Source of the DNA: Acidobacteriaceae bacterium
GTDB taxonomy: Bacteria; Acidobacteriota; Terriglobia; Terriglobales; Acidobacteriaceae
Length of the DNA stretch: 64,000 bases
Assembly (NCBI GenBank): GCA_903642225.1
Contig: CAHJWI010000002.1
Location: 1 to 64,000, forward strand
Direction: 5' to 3'
The notes beneath the pieces are model-generated. The model saw only the letters and a program-made list of their open reading frames with translations. It did no database searches and was not told where the DNA came from. This document shows positions 36,341-44,763 of the stretch, piece by piece. Both the position numbers and the translations under genes were made by a program. Every line of letters starts with the position of its first letter. Position 1 is the stretch's first letter.

Positions 36341-36371
36341 AGGCGCGGGAAGTCTTCTTCCTGCGCCTTTT
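36341..36371 (+). terminator. Intrinsic terminator of the GH13 gene
   Basis: 12-bp stem (AGGCGCGGGAAG and complement, one G-U pair) with loop TCTT and a short T-run (TTTT) after it. Confidence 0.85.
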
Positions 36372-36409
36372 GCCTGCTGGACAGAAACGTGTTGTGAGGA
36401 GTGGGGTCG

Positions 36410-37567
36410 ATGGCGGACGGCGGGCTAAAGAGCAGGTCGTCAAAGGATGGGAAGACCGCGGTGCAGGGGCGTGGTGAGATGCCGTTGCACCGCTCGATCT
36501 ATGAGCAATTGCTGCGGGAGATTGAGGATGGGCGCTGGAAGATTGGCGACCGGCTACCGAGTGAGGCGCTGCTGTGCGATCGATTTTCTGCGTCGCGGAT
36601 TACAGTGGCGAAGGCGATTGGGCAGTTGCAACGGGAGGGCCGGGTACGGCGGCGTGCCGGGTCTGGGACGTTTGTGCAGCAGCCATCGAGTACTGGCGGG
36701 ACGGCCTTACGGTTTGGTCTGCTAATTCCGGAGCTGGGGCTGACGGAAATTTTTGAGCCGATGTGCCGGGGGATGATGACGTCGCCGCTGGCGCGGCCAC
36801 ACTCGCTGACGTGGGGGCACACGGCGGAGGATCCTGGATCGCCGGAAGCTGGAGCGGAGGATCTTTGCCGGCAATTTATTGCGCAGCGGGTGACGGGGGT
36901 GTTCTTTGCGCCGCTGGAGTATTCGGCGGATCGGTATGCTGCGAATTTGCGGGTGGTGCAGGCGCTGGAAAAGGCGGGTATCGCGATTGTGCTGCTGGAC
37001 CGTTGCCTGGAACCGTTTCCGAAGCGATCGAAGTATGACCTGGTCGGCATCGACAACCATCGTGCGGGTGCGCTGGTGACGGAGCATGTGATTGCCGCGG
37101 GTGCGAAGAGGCCGGTATTTGCCGCGCGTGCGGAGTCTGGTGTGACGGTGCAGGTACGCAGTGCGGGGTATCTTGCTGCGGTTCGGGCTGCTGGGCTGGA
37201 ATATGCGGGTATGGTGTGGAACGGCGATGTGGAGAGCGCGGCGGAGCTGGATGCGCTGCTGGCAGCAGAGAAGCCTGATGCACTGGTGTGCGCAAACGAT
37301 AAGACGGCGGCAACAGTGATGCAGCACCTGCTGAACCGGGACCTGCGCGTGCCGGGGGATGTGCGGGTGACGGGCGTGGACGACGTGAAGTATGCGAAGT
37401 TTCTGCCGGTGCCCTTGACGACGATTCACCAGAACTGCGCAGAGATGGGTAGGCTGGCAATGACAGTGATGTTGGATCGGGTAGAGAACCCCCACAGGCC
37501 AGGAGTGGAGGTTCTGACCGGGTTTGAGCTGGTGGTGCGGGAGAGTAGCGGCGCTCAGAAAGCCTGA
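36410..37567 (+). CDS. GntR-LacI hybrid transcriptional regulator (AraR-like)
   Basis: 385 residues (ATG 36410; GTG 36401 adds three). The N-terminal GntR winged helix is clear at about 25-95 (LHRSIYEQLLREIEDGRWKI, LPSEALLCDRFSASRITVAK, RRRAGSGTFV). The rest is a LacI-type periplasmic-binding-like sensor (LVGIDNHRAGALVTEHVIAA, ALVCANDKTAATVMQHLL, VRVTGVDDVKYAKFLPVPLT). This fusion is the AraR architecture, a repressor responding to arabinose or another sugar. It sits among many glycoside hydrolase genes, and a ribulokinase gene lies 15.5 kb away, so control of pentose or glycan use is plausible. The ligand cannot be read from sequence. Confidence 0.92.
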   Translation: MADGGLKSRSSKDGKTAVQGRGEMPLHRSIYEQLLREIEDGRWKIGDRLPSEALLCDRFSASRITVAKAIGQLQREGRVRRRAGSGTFVQQPSSTGGTALRFGLLIPELGLTEIFEPMCRGMMTSPLARPHSLTWGHTAEDPGSPEAGAEDLCRQFIAQRVTGVFFAPLEYSADRYAANLRVVQALEKAGIAIVLLDRCLEPFPKRSKYDLVGIDNHRAGALVTEHVIAAGAKRPVFAARAESGVTVQVRSAGYLAAVRAAGLEYAGMVWNGDVESAAELDALLAAEKPDALVCANDKTAATVMQHLLNRDLRVPGDVRVTGVDDVKYAKFLPVPLTTIHQNCAEMGRLAMTVMLDRVENPHRPGVEVLTGFELVVRESSGAQKA

Positions 37568-37619
37568 GGCGGAGCGGGAACCAGGACAGGAGTAGTACGG
37601 GTAGTGCAGGCGAGAACAG

Positions 37620-37645
37620 ATCGCCGCGGCGGACGCGGCGATTTG
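37620..37645 (+). terminator. Probable terminator of the GntR-LacI regulator gene
   Basis: 9-bp perfect stem (ATCGCCGCG and complement) with loop GCGGA and a short TT run, 53 bases after the regulator stop. Confidence 0.55.
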
Positions 37646-37684
37646 TGATCTTGGAGTTGTGACATTCGGTGCTGGCACCCCGCT

Positions 37685-37720
37685 GCTGGGACCCGTTGCT
37701 GGGACCCGTTGCTGGGACCC
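37685..37720. repeat. Tandem 13-bp repeat, about three copies
   Basis: Unit GCTGGGACCCGTT at 37685-37697 and 37698-37710, then a partial copy 37711-37720. A diverged GGGAC follows near 37730. It lies within the decayed minus-strand frame. Confidence 0.75.
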
Positions 37721-37723
37721 ATG

Positions 37724-38006
37724 GATGGGACTTCCCTACTGGAATCGATGTCGAAGTCGATGGTGACCCGTTGACCGGTGATGAGTCCCTTGAACTCGAC
37801 GAACAGCTTATGACTGGTGTCGTAGACCTGGGTGAGAAAGGTGCCGGTGAACTTCTTCTGCGACGGGCGACCGTGACCAGCACCCGGATGATGTTGGTGA
37901 GATTGAGGTTGTCGCCATAGGCGAGCGCATATCGGTTGGAGAGCCTGGGTTTGAAGTTGGGCCGTAGCCCGGTATGGGCCCATCTTAATTTTTTGAACAT
38001 GTTCAT
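37724..38006 (-). pseudogene. Decayed open frame, unrecognised
   Basis: A minus-strand frame from ATG 38006 (MNMFKKLRWAHT) reads well through LSNRYALAYGDNLNLTNIIR and VLVTVARRR, then turns to serine-rich junk. One frame away protein-like sequence resumes (KKFTGTFLTQVYDTSHKLFV, GLITGQRVTIDFDID) and stops making sense near 37730. Together it looks like an N-terminal gene fragment with one frameshift. I do not recognise a family. Its start overlaps a GAACATGTTC palindrome. Confidence 0.35.
37994..38005. promoter_or_regulatory. Candidate operator 1, TGAACATGTTCA
   Basis: Perfect 12-base palindrome 92 bases before the small membrane protein gene. It shares the core GAACAYGTTC with operator 2. TetR proteins bind such inverted repeats, so the downstream TetR is the natural candidate; binding is inference. 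Confidence 0.5.
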
Positions 38007-38047
38007 TTATTGCTTGCAAGCTTGTGTTCCCGGATTTACCCTCACTT

Positions 38048-38059
38048 TGAACACGTTCG
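38048..38059. promoter_or_regulatory. Candidate operator 2, TGAACACGTTCG
   Basis: Imperfect copy of operator 1 (GAAC and GTTC arms intact), centred 54 bases from it, about five helical turns, and 38 bases before the ATG of the membrane protein gene. Confidence 0.5.
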
Positions 38060-38096
38060 AAAATGCAATTTAGATCGATCAAGGAGAGGTGTTGCC

Positions 38097-38459
38097 ATGT
38101 ATGTTGCGTCCTGCTATTTCAGTTATTTGGCCATCAGCATAGCGCTGACAATGTGGGTTGCGCGCACGCTGCACAGGAGCGGGCGAGTGTTTCTGGTGAA
38201 TGCCTTTGGGGGCGATGCCGAGCTTGCCGATTCAGTGAACCGGCTGCTGGTGGTGGGGTTCTACCTCATGAATCTTGGGTATGTGGCCCTGTTTCTGAAG
38301 ACGTATGAGCCGCTGAGTACTCTGCGGCAGGTGATTGAGCTGGAGAGCAGCAAGCTGGGTGCAGTGCTGCTGGTGCTGGGTATCGTGCATTTTGCGAACA
38401 TCCTGGTGCTGGCGAACTTGCGGAAGAAGGCGGCGACAACGGCGGGTGCGGTAGCGTAG
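38097..38459 (+). CDS. Small membrane protein, TetR-linked
   Basis: 120 residues from ATG 38097 with AAGGAGAGG 7 bases upstream; a longer frame from 38010 is rejected. Three hydrophobic helices are visible at about 3-21, 52-74 and 88-110 (LLVVGFYLMNLGYVALFL, GAVLLVLGIVHFANILVLAN). I do not recognise the family. The gene ends 4 bases before the TetR start, so the pair is one operon behind two GAACAYGTTC sites. A membrane-stress or efflux accessory role is possible. Confidence 0.82.
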   Translation: MYVASCYFSYLAISIALTMWVARTLHRSGRVFLVNAFGGDAELADSVNRLLVVGFYLMNLGYVALFLKTYEPLSTLRQVIELESSKLGAVLLVLGIVHFANILVLANLRKKAATTAGAVA

Positions 38460-38463
38460 GAAG

Positions 38464-39165
38464 ATGACGGCGACCGCGGAGAAAGGCCTGCCGGTGCGCA
38501 AGGCTGGGCTGAAGAAGTCTGAGGAGACGCGCAGGCGGATTCTAGAGGCTGCGCTCGTGATCTTTCGCGAGCGCGGCTTTGCCAGTGCGACGATGCGAGA
38601 GATTGCGACGAATGCGGACGTGGCGGTGGGCGCGGCGTACTACTACTTTGAGAGCAAGGACGCCATCGTCATGGCCTTTTACCAGCGGGCGCAGGAGGAG
38701 ATGCGGCCGGCACTGCTGGCGGCGCTGGATCGGAGCCGAACCCTGGAAGGACGGCTGCGCGGCATAGTGGGGGAGAAGCTGACATACTTCTCGAGCAATC
38801 GGGCCTTGCTTGGGGCGCTGACGGCGCATACCGATCCGAAGCATCCGCTGTCGCCGTTTGGAGAGGCGACGACTGCGATTCGGGAGGAGGATGTTGCGCT
38901 GTTTGCGCGTGCAGTGGCGCAGAGTGCGGTGAAGTTGCCGAAGAATGTGGCGCCGTATTTGCCGCGGCTGCTGTGGATGTACCAGATGGGCATCATCCTG
39001 TTCTGGGTATATGACGATTCGCCGGGGCAAGCGCGAACGAAGACACTGTTTGACGGAACGCTGAAGATATTGCTGCTGACTCTGAAGCTGGCGAACTTTC
39101 CACTGTTGCGGCCGATGCACAAGCTGGCGGGGGAGCTGTTAGCGGCAGTGTACGGGGATAGGTGA
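38464..39165 (+). CDS. TetR family transcriptional regulator
   Basis: 233 residues. The N-terminal helix-turn-helix is unmistakable at about 20-67 (RRRILEAALVIFRERGFASA, TMREIATNADVAVGAAYYYF, ESKDAIVMAFY). The C-terminal ligand-binding part ends in a leucine-rich helix (ILLLTLKLANFPLLRPMHKL). It follows the small membrane protein gene by 4 bases and probably represses its own operon through the GAACAYGTTC sites. Ligand unknown. Confidence 0.92.
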   Translation: MTATAEKGLPVRKAGLKKSEETRRRILEAALVIFRERGFASATMREIATNADVAVGAAYYYFESKDAIVMAFYQRAQEEMRPALLAALDRSRTLEGRLRGIVGEKLTYFSSNRALLGALTAHTDPKHPLSPFGEATTAIREEDVALFARAVAQSAVKLPKNVAPYLPRLLWMYQMGIILFWVYDDSPGQARTKTLFDGTLKILLLTLKLANFPLLRPMHKLAGELLAAVYGDR

Positions 39166-39561
39166 GGTTCTATTTGAGCTGCAGGCAGGTGAGCCACAAG
39201 AGACCAAGGTTGAGGCATAACCGAACGTGTAACTTAAGAGCGCTCACACAGCTGCAATAGGAGGGAGGGCTTAGGGCCACCCGCTTTCTCTTGTGCTTAC
39301 CGAGCTCGTACACGGGTATGGGGACAAGAAGCGACATTTGGAATATTTATGTGTGAAGCGCCAACTCAGGCGGGAGCTTGAGCAACTTAAGTGTTGGCGC
39401 ACATCGTTGCAGGTATCGATCCGCAGACGAAACGACGCGACCCTCTTTCCGCCTAGCCCGCACGTTCCAGATGCGGCGGACCACTCAAGACACGCGCGCT
39501 CAGCACCTTCATAGCGATGGAGGTGAGCGTTGCTCTGCGCTACACCCCGGAGATTTCTGAC
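39166..39561. other. 396-base gap upstream of the DUF2382 group
   Basis: No gene seen. It contains an inverted repeat with arms GCGCCAAC (39358-39365) and GTTGGCGC (39393-39400) separated by 27 bases, and an AT-rich run (GGAATATTTATG, near 39340) that may be the promoter of the group. No matching operator elsewhere was noticed. Confidence 0.5.
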
Positions 39562-40365
39562 ATGGCACTTACGACTTACATTGCGTTGTTTCACCATCGC
39601 GACCATGCAACCGATGCATTGCGTGACTTACACCAGGCAGGCATCGCGCCAGGCGCGATTACCGTGATCGGCGACAGAGATGGCGGCGATAGCGATGAGA
39701 CCCGCGGCAGCTTTGGCGACGGATGCGGCTACGGAAATGAGACGGGACTTGACGCGATCGGCGTGCCGGAGAAGGATCGCACACACCTAGAAGACGGCAT
39801 AAAGAACGGTGGGGTCGTGATCTCGCTGAAGAGTGCGGATGCACAGGCTGAGGCGGTCGAGAAGATCTTTCATACACACTCCACCCGAAAGATCGACGAG
39901 ACGGACGTAGAAAGAGAAAAGTACGTTGCGCCAGCGGTCGCCGCGCCAGTTGTTGCTGCTACCGCTGTAGAAACGGGTGTCGTTCCAATCGTGGAAGAGT
40001 CGCTGGTTGTGGGCAAGCGTGAAGTGGATCGCGGCGGAGTTCGTGTATTTCGGCGCGTGGTGGAAGAGCCGGCGAGCGCGAATGTGACCCTACATGAAGA
40101 GCATGTCGTGGTGGATCGCAGGCCGACGGACCGGGCAGTGACGGATGCCGACCTACTGGGTGGAGACCGCGTGATTGAGCTTACAGAGACCGCGGAAGAA
40201 GCGGTGGTGAGCAAGACGGCGCGTGTTGTGGAGGAGGTTCGCGTTGGCAAGGAAGCTACTGACCACACGGAAACTGTTCATGACACGGTGCGGCACACGG
40301 AAGTGGATTTCGAAGAAGTTCCCGTTACGGGGACAGTAGCCACAGCATCGACAAAGAAGTACTAA
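39562..40365 (+). CDS. YsnF/AvaK-type protein (YflT-like domain plus DUF2382)
   Basis: 267 residues from ATG 39562; GGAG lies about 10 bases upstream. The N-terminus (TTYIALFHHRDHATDALRDL) resembles the YflT/general-stress 17M domain, with a glycine-rich linker. The DUF2382 domain is at about 128-245 (VPIVEESLVVGKREVDRGGV, VVDRRPTDRAV, VSKTARVVEEVRVGKEATD). This family is induced by general or heat stress in Bacillus and Deinococcus-like bacteria; its biochemical role is unknown. It is the first of three DUF2382 genes here, with the OmpA gene after 33 bases. Confidence 0.85.
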   Translation: MALTTYIALFHHRDHATDALRDLHQAGIAPGAITVIGDRDGGDSDETRGSFGDGCGYGNETGLDAIGVPEKDRTHLEDGIKNGGVVISLKSADAQAEAVEKIFHTHSTRKIDETDVEREKYVAPAVAAPVVAATAVETGVVPIVEESLVVGKREVDRGGVRVFRRVVEEPASANVTLHEEHVVVDRRPTDRAVTDADLLGGDRVIELTETAEEAVVSKTARVVEEVRVGKEATDHTETVHDTVRHTEVDFEEVPVTGTVATASTKKY

Positions 40366-40398
40366 GACTTCAAAGTTTTTTGAGGAGAACGAGGGACC

Positions 40399-40908
40399 AT
40401 GGCGAACGAACATGTGAAGGTTTATGAAGAGAAGAAGGGTTTGCCGCTTTGGGCGTGGCTGATTCCGCTGTTGTTGTTGTTGGCGCTGTTGCTCTGGTAT
40501 TTCTTGCGACCCAAGCACGAGGCGGTCAACACATCTGCGCCGGCAACCACGGCAACGGCTGCCGCAACTGGTGCGCCGGATCTGGGTGCAGTGCACTTCG
40601 ATACGGACAAGGCAACTCTTACATCTGAAGGTCAGGCGACGCTGACACGAGCGGCGCAGTACCTGAAGCAAAATCCGAGTGCGCATATGCGGATTGAGGG
40701 CTACACGGACTCAACCGGGACGACGCCGCATAATGCTGATCTGTCGGAACAGCGTGCGATGGCAGCGGGGCATTTCCTTGAAGGCCTGGGCGTCGAGCAT
40801 TCACGGCTGACGGGTAGCGGTTTTGCGGATGCAAAGCCGGTAGACACCAACAACACGGCCGCGGGCAAAGCAGACAACCGTCGGGTTGAGATTTTCGCCA
40901 CGCAGTAA
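40399..40908 (+). CDS. OmpA family protein, membrane-anchored
   Basis: 169 residues with an uncleaved N-terminal helix (GLPLWAWLIPLLLLLALLLW, about 14-34), an alanine/threonine-rich linker, and a C-terminal OmpA-like peptidoglycan-binding domain at about 62-168 (LGAVHFDTDKATLTSEGQ, GYTDSTGTTPHNADLSEQRA, NRRVEIF). It probably tethers a membrane to peptidoglycan. AGGAG lies upstream of the ATG. Placed between DUF2382 genes, it links that group to envelope stress. Confidence 0.9.
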   Translation: MANEHVKVYEEKKGLPLWAWLIPLLLLLALLLWYFLRPKHEAVNTSAPATTATAAATGAPDLGAVHFDTDKATLTSEGQATLTRAAQYLKQNPSAHMRIEGYTDSTGTTPHNADLSEQRAMAAGHFLEGLGVEHSRLTGSGFADAKPVDTNNTAAGKADNRRVEIFATQ

Positions 40909-40975
40909 GTGCTTCGGCGGCTTCACGGGAGTGCGGCTGCTTAACTAAATTCGGTTGCGAATGTTAGGGGACAAA

Positions 40976-41776
40976 ATGAAGACAGTAGTTGGGTTATACG
41001 AAAGTGTTGCGGCGGCGACCAAGGTCAAGGCGATTCTGACGAGCCAGGGTATCGATGCCGGCCAAATTAAAGTTGTGGATCAGTCAAATGGTGGAGACGC
41101 GGGTTCGTCGACAGACTCGACATCATTGACGACGAAGGTTAAGGACTTTTTCGGTGGGTTTAGCGGACACAATGATGAGCATGCCGAGTACTCCAAAAGC
41201 ATTGGCGGTGGCAACGTGATGCTTGCGGTGACAGTGCCAGACGAGCAGGCGGAAGAGACGGCGGACCTGTTGTATGGTAACGGTGCGACAGGGGTGCAAG
41301 GTGGCGAAGGTGCAGAGGATGTCGCGACGTTGACCGGCAACAGCGGTGTGGCAACGACACCTAACTCTGTCGTAAGTGGTGAACAGGTGATTCCTGTTGT
41401 GCAGGAAGAGCTTGTCGTGGGCAAGCGGCAGGTAGACCGGGGTGGAGTTCGTATTTATTCGCACCTGGTGGAAACGGCTGCAAGTGCAGATGTAACGTTG
41501 CGTAACGAGCGTGTTGTCATTGACCGTCAGGCTGTGAATCGGCCTGCAACCGACGCTGATTTTGCAACGGGGAACGATGTGCTCGAGCTCAAGGCGACAG
41601 GGGAAGAGGCCGTTGTTGGCAAGACCAGTCGCGTTGTGGAAGAGGTTCGCGTGGGCAAGCAGGCGAGCGATCATACGGAGCAAATTAACGAGACGGTTCG
41701 GCACACAGAAGTGGATGTGGAACCGGTAACGACAACATCTACGGAGACACTGACAGGTACGAAGAGCCGCTACTAA
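40976..41776 (+). CDS. YflT/DUF2382 protein
   Basis: 266 residues from ATG 40976 (AGGGGA upstream); in-frame ATG 40961 and TTG 40955 are less likely. N-terminus MKTVVGLYESVAAATKVKAI resembles the YflT fold. DUF2382 follows at about 140-255 (VIPVVQEELVVGKRQVDRGG, VVIDRQAVNRPATDADFATG, VVGKTSRVVEEVRVGKQASD). It is clearly paralogous to the 39562 protein over the second half, but its linker differs (GGGNVMLAVTVPDEQAEETA). A hairpin terminator follows. Confidence 0.86.
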   Translation: MKTVVGLYESVAAATKVKAILTSQGIDAGQIKVVDQSNGGDAGSSTDSTSLTTKVKDFFGGFSGHNDEHAEYSKSIGGGNVMLAVTVPDEQAEETADLLYGNGATGVQGGEGAEDVATLTGNSGVATTPNSVVSGEQVIPVVQEELVVGKRQVDRGGVRIYSHLVETAASADVTLRNERVVIDRQAVNRPATDADFATGNDVLELKATGEEAVVGKTSRVVEEVRVGKQASDHTEQINETVRHTEVDVEPVTTTSTETLTGTKSRY

Positions 41777-41791
41777 GTAAGCCAGCATGTG

Positions 41792-41828
41792 AACGACGGA
41801 TCTGCAAGGATTGCAGGTCCGTCGTTTT
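41792..41828 (+). terminator. Intrinsic terminator after the second DUF2382 gene
   Basis: 16-bp stem (AACGACGGATCTGCAA with its complement, one G-U) and loop GGA, followed by TT; it is 15 bases after the stop. Confidence 0.85.
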
Positions 41829-41865
41829 GTATCTGGTTTCAAGTGGGTGGTGCTGAGGAGACATT

Positions 41866-42291
41866 ATGGAGTACGGGAAAGAGAGAGCCTCCGGTTATAC
41901 GGAAGTGGATGGCGAGGCTATTACGATTCCGGTTGTGGAAGAGTCGCTGGTTGTGGGCAAGCGACTGGTGGAGACGGGTAAGGTGCGGCTGACGCTGCAC
42001 GCCGAGGAACATGCGGAAGTGTTGGATGTGCCGCTGACGGAGGTTCGCTGGCATGTGGAGCATGTGCCTGTGAACCGCGTGGTGGATGCCGCGCCGGAGG
42101 TACGGGTAGAGGGTGACACGACAATTTACCCGGTGATGGAGGAACGAGTTGTGGTGCGTCGCGAACTGGTGGTGCGGGAGGAAGTTCGGGTGACACGACG
42201 GACGGCGACGAACGTGGAAAGAGTTAGTGAGACCGTGCGGCGCGAAAAAGTGGTAGAAGAGCGGTTGCCTGCGGATAGTTTCAGCGAGTAG
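41866..42291 (+). CDS. Short DUF2382 protein
   Basis: 141 residues, essentially a single DUF2382 domain (ITIPVVEESLVVGKRLVETG, VEHVPVNRVVDAAPEVRVEG, VSETVRREKVVEERL). It lacks the YflT-like N-terminal part of its two upstream paralogues. GGAGAC lies before the ATG. Because a terminator precedes and another follows, it may be transcribed separately. A structure made of repeated beta hairpins is suggested by the alternating pattern. Confidence 0.86.
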   Translation: MEYGKERASGYTEVDGEAITIPVVEESLVVGKRLVETGKVRLTLHAEEHAEVLDVPLTEVRWHVEHVPVNRVVDAAPEVRVEGDTTIYPVMEERVVVRRELVVREEVRVTRRTATNVERVSETVRREKVVEERLPADSFSE

Positions 42292-42302
42292 ATGCGTCGT
42301 GG

Positions 42303-42342
42303 AAAGGGTCCATGTCTTGCGGTGCAGACATGGACCCTTTTT
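42303..42342. terminator. Strong bidirectional terminator between DUF2382 and GH3 genes
   Basis: 15-bp perfect stem (AAAGGGTCCATGTCT and complement), eight-base loop, with T-run on one side and A-run on the other; it serves both convergent genes. Confidence 0.88.
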
Positions 42343-42346
42343 GCGT

Positions 42347-44554
42347 TTAACGGACGACGCTGGTGTGGAGGGGGAGGTCTGCGGAGCTGGGGCCGACGGA
42401 GAGGGTGTAGGTGCCGGGGAGTTGTTCCCAGCTGGCCTGGGGCTCGTTCCAGGACTTGAGGGCGAGAGGTTCAAGGGGGATGGTGACGGTCTTGCTTTCG
42501 CCGGGGTTGAGCGCTGTACGGGTGAAGCCGGCGAGGCGGTGGAAGTGTTCGCTTGCCGCGGCGGGGAGCTGGATGTAGGCCTGGCTGATCTCGGTGCCGC
42601 GGCAACTGCCGGTATTGGTGACGGTAAAGCTGGCGGTGTTGGTCCCCTTGTTGAAGGCGAGGTTGGAGTAGGTGTAGGACGTGTAGCTGAGGCCGAAGCC
42701 GAAGGGGAAGAGTGGGGTTTTGTTTTCGCTTTGAAACCATTTGTAGCCGAAGCGGACACCTTCTGTGTAGTCGGCGGGGAAGGTCTCGTTCTTGGCCTCG
42801 TCGACCCAATGCTCGGGCAGGCCGCCGTTGGTGGTTTTGTAGGTGAGGCCGAAGATACGGTCGTGGGGCAGATCGGCATCGGTGCGGGCGAAGGTGATGG
42901 GAAGCTTGGCGGAGGGGTTGACGGTGCCGAAGAGAAGGTTCGCGAGAGCTTGCGCGCCGCCGATGCCGGGGTACCAGGCCTCGAGGACGCCGGAGACGCT
43001 GTCGATCCAGGGCATGGCGACGGGGTTGCCGGTAACGAGGACGACGACGGTTTTTGAGTTCGCTTTGCTGACGGCTGCGATGAGGGCGTCCTGGTTGTCT
43101 GGAAGGGCGAGGGTCGGTGCGTCGCCACCTTCGCTCATGTACTGGTCGGCGAAGACAATGGCGATGTCGGCCTGCTTTGCAGCTTCTGCGGCGGATTTGA
43201 TGTCGGTGCCGGGGTTGAAGGTGACGTTGCTGTTGGGGGCGTGCTCGCGAATGTAGCGAAGTGGAGCGGAGTTGAAGTAGACGGCCTGACCCCATTCGGT
43301 GGGCTGGCCGGGATGGGTGGGATCGCCGCCGGGAGCGTCGACCTGGGCGGAGCCGCCGCCGGACATGAGGCCCACGTCGGCGTGGGCACCGATGAGGACG
43401 ATGTTCTGCTTCCGTGCTCCGTCGAGAGGGAGGGTGTTGTCCGCGTTCTTGAGCAGGACGATGGATTCTTCAGCGATGTGCTGGGCGTCGTCACGGCCGC
43501 GGAAGGGGTCGACCACGGTGCGCGGAGTGGGTGGGTGATCGATAACGCCGGCGGCGAACATGCTGCGGAGGAGGCGGCGGACCATGTCATCAAGGCGGGC
43601 TTGCGGGACTTCGCCTTTTTGCACGGCGGTCTTGAGGTCTTCAGCAAAGTGGTGAATACCGGGCTGCTCCATGTCGAGGCCGGCAAGAGCGGCCTTGGTG
43701 GTGGTGTGGGTGGCTTCCCAATCGGAAACGACGAAGCCGGGGTAGTGCCACTGACCCTTCAGGACGTCGGTGAGCAGGTACTTGTTTTCGCAGGCCCAGT
43801 CGCCATCAATCTTGTTGTACGAGCACATGACGGACGAGGGTTGGCCGATGCGGATGCCGATTTCAAAGGCGAGGAGGTCGGACTCGTGCATGGCTTTGCG
43901 GGTCATGTGGACGTCGACGACGGTGCGGCCGGTCTCCTGGTCATTGAGGGCGAAGTGCTTGATGTCGCCCATGATGTTGTTGGACTGGACACCCATGATG
44001 ACGTGGCCGACGGTGGTGCCGGCGAGGACGGGATCCTCGCCGGGGTATTCGAAGAGGCGGCCGTTGCGGGGGTCGCGAGCGAGGTTGGTGCCGCCGCCGA
44101 TGCTTTGGTTGTAGCCCTGGGCGCGGAGCTCGCGGCCGATAACGTCGCCGTAGAGGTGGGCGGCTTCGGGATCCCACGACGCGGCTGCGCTGAGGACGGA
44201 GGGGAGAAGGGTGGCGTAGCGGCTTTGTTGTGCGGCCATGCGGACGCCTACTGCGGAGTCTGCTTCCTGGAGGGAAGGAATGCCGAGGCGAGGGATACCC
44301 TCGACTTCGCCGGCGCCGCCGTTGTTGTCTGCGGGGACGGGGTCACCTTCGCGGAGTGGGCCCCAGCCGATGCCATGGACGAGCTGGATCTTTTCGTCGA
44401 GTGTGAGCTCTTTGACGACCAGGTCGGCGCGATTGTCTGGCGAGAGGGTGGGATCAGACCAGGGGAATGTGGGCGCGGGTTTGCGCCGCGGGGGCTGAGC
44501 GACGACAGTGACGCAGGCGACGAGGGCGATGGCAGGGAGGAAGCGACGCAGCAT
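42347..44554 (-). CDS. Glycoside hydrolase family 3 beta-glucosidase, exported
   Basis: 735 residues from ATG 44552-44554 with a signal peptide (FLPAIALVACVTVVAQ). The GH3 N-domain has LTLDEKIQLVHGIGW, PRLGIPSLQEADSAVGVRM, MGDIKHFALNDQE and the nucleophile motif FVVSDWEATH near residue 290. The GH3 C-domain follows, then a fibronectin-III-like C-terminus (NPGESKTVTIPLEPLALKSW). Probable beta-glucosidase or beta-xylosidase; the exact sugar is not predictable. A 209-base gap separates it from the trehalase gene on the same strand. Confidence 0.94.
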   Translation of the reverse strand: MLRRFLPAIALVACVTVVAQPPRRKPAPTFPWSDPTLSPDNRADLVVKELTLDEKIQLVHGIGWGPLREGDPVPADNNGGAGEVEGIPRLGIPSLQEADSAVGVRMAAQQSRYATLLPSVLSAAASWDPEAAHLYGDVIGRELRAQGYNQSIGGGTNLARDPRNGRLFEYPGEDPVLAGTTVGHVIMGVQSNNIMGDIKHFALNDQETGRTVVDVHMTRKAMHESDLLAFEIGIRIGQPSSVMCSYNKIDGDWACENKYLLTDVLKGQWHYPGFVVSDWEATHTTTKAALAGLDMEQPGIHHFAEDLKTAVQKGEVPQARLDDMVRRLLRSMFAAGVIDHPPTPRTVVDPFRGRDDAQHIAEESIVLLKNADNTLPLDGARKQNIVLIGAHADVGLMSGGGSAQVDAPGGDPTHPGQPTEWGQAVYFNSAPLRYIREHAPNSNVTFNPGTDIKSAAEAAKQADIAIVFADQYMSEGGDAPTLALPDNQDALIAAVSKANSKTVVVLVTGNPVAMPWIDSVSGVLEAWYPGIGGAQALANLLFGTVNPSAKLPITFARTDADLPHDRIFGLTYKTTNGGLPEHWVDEAKNETFPADYTEGVRFGYKWFQSENKTPLFPFGFGLSYTSYTYSNLAFNKGTNTASFTVTNTGSCRGTEISQAYIQLPAAASEHFHRLAGFTRTALNPGESKTVTIPLEPLALKSWNEPQASWEQLPGTYTLSVGPSSADLPLHTSVVR

Positions 44555-44730
44555 GAGTGAGTTCCTTAACGCCCCTAACGATAGCAGTGGCGCGGATGTG
44601 GCCGGCAAGAGCCAAGCAGTTTCCCCACTTCGCTTCGCTTCGGTCGAAATGACTTCCCGAGCAAGCAGAGTGTGGTCGGTGTTTCACGATTGAATTCTGT
44701 AGGGTGAAGCGAGCTGCTTCGGCTTGTGAA

Positions 44731-44756
44731 CCCATGTCCGAAAGTCTGGACATGGG
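44731..44756 (-). terminator. Hairpin after the trehalase gene
   Basis: 9-bp stem (CCCATGTCC/GGACATGGG) with loop GAAAGTCT, 8 bases beyond the trehalase stop on the minus strand. Its arms resemble the stem at 42303, but there is no clear T-run. Confidence 0.55.
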
Positions 44757-44763
44757 CACGGAG

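Larger units (their letters stand above)
37568..38096. other. 529-base gap with terminator, repeats, gene debris and operators
   Basis: No intact gene. It holds a hairpin after the regulator gene, three 13-bp tandem repeats, a decayed minus-strand frame, and the operator-like sites for the following operon; each is listed separately. Confidence 0.6.
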
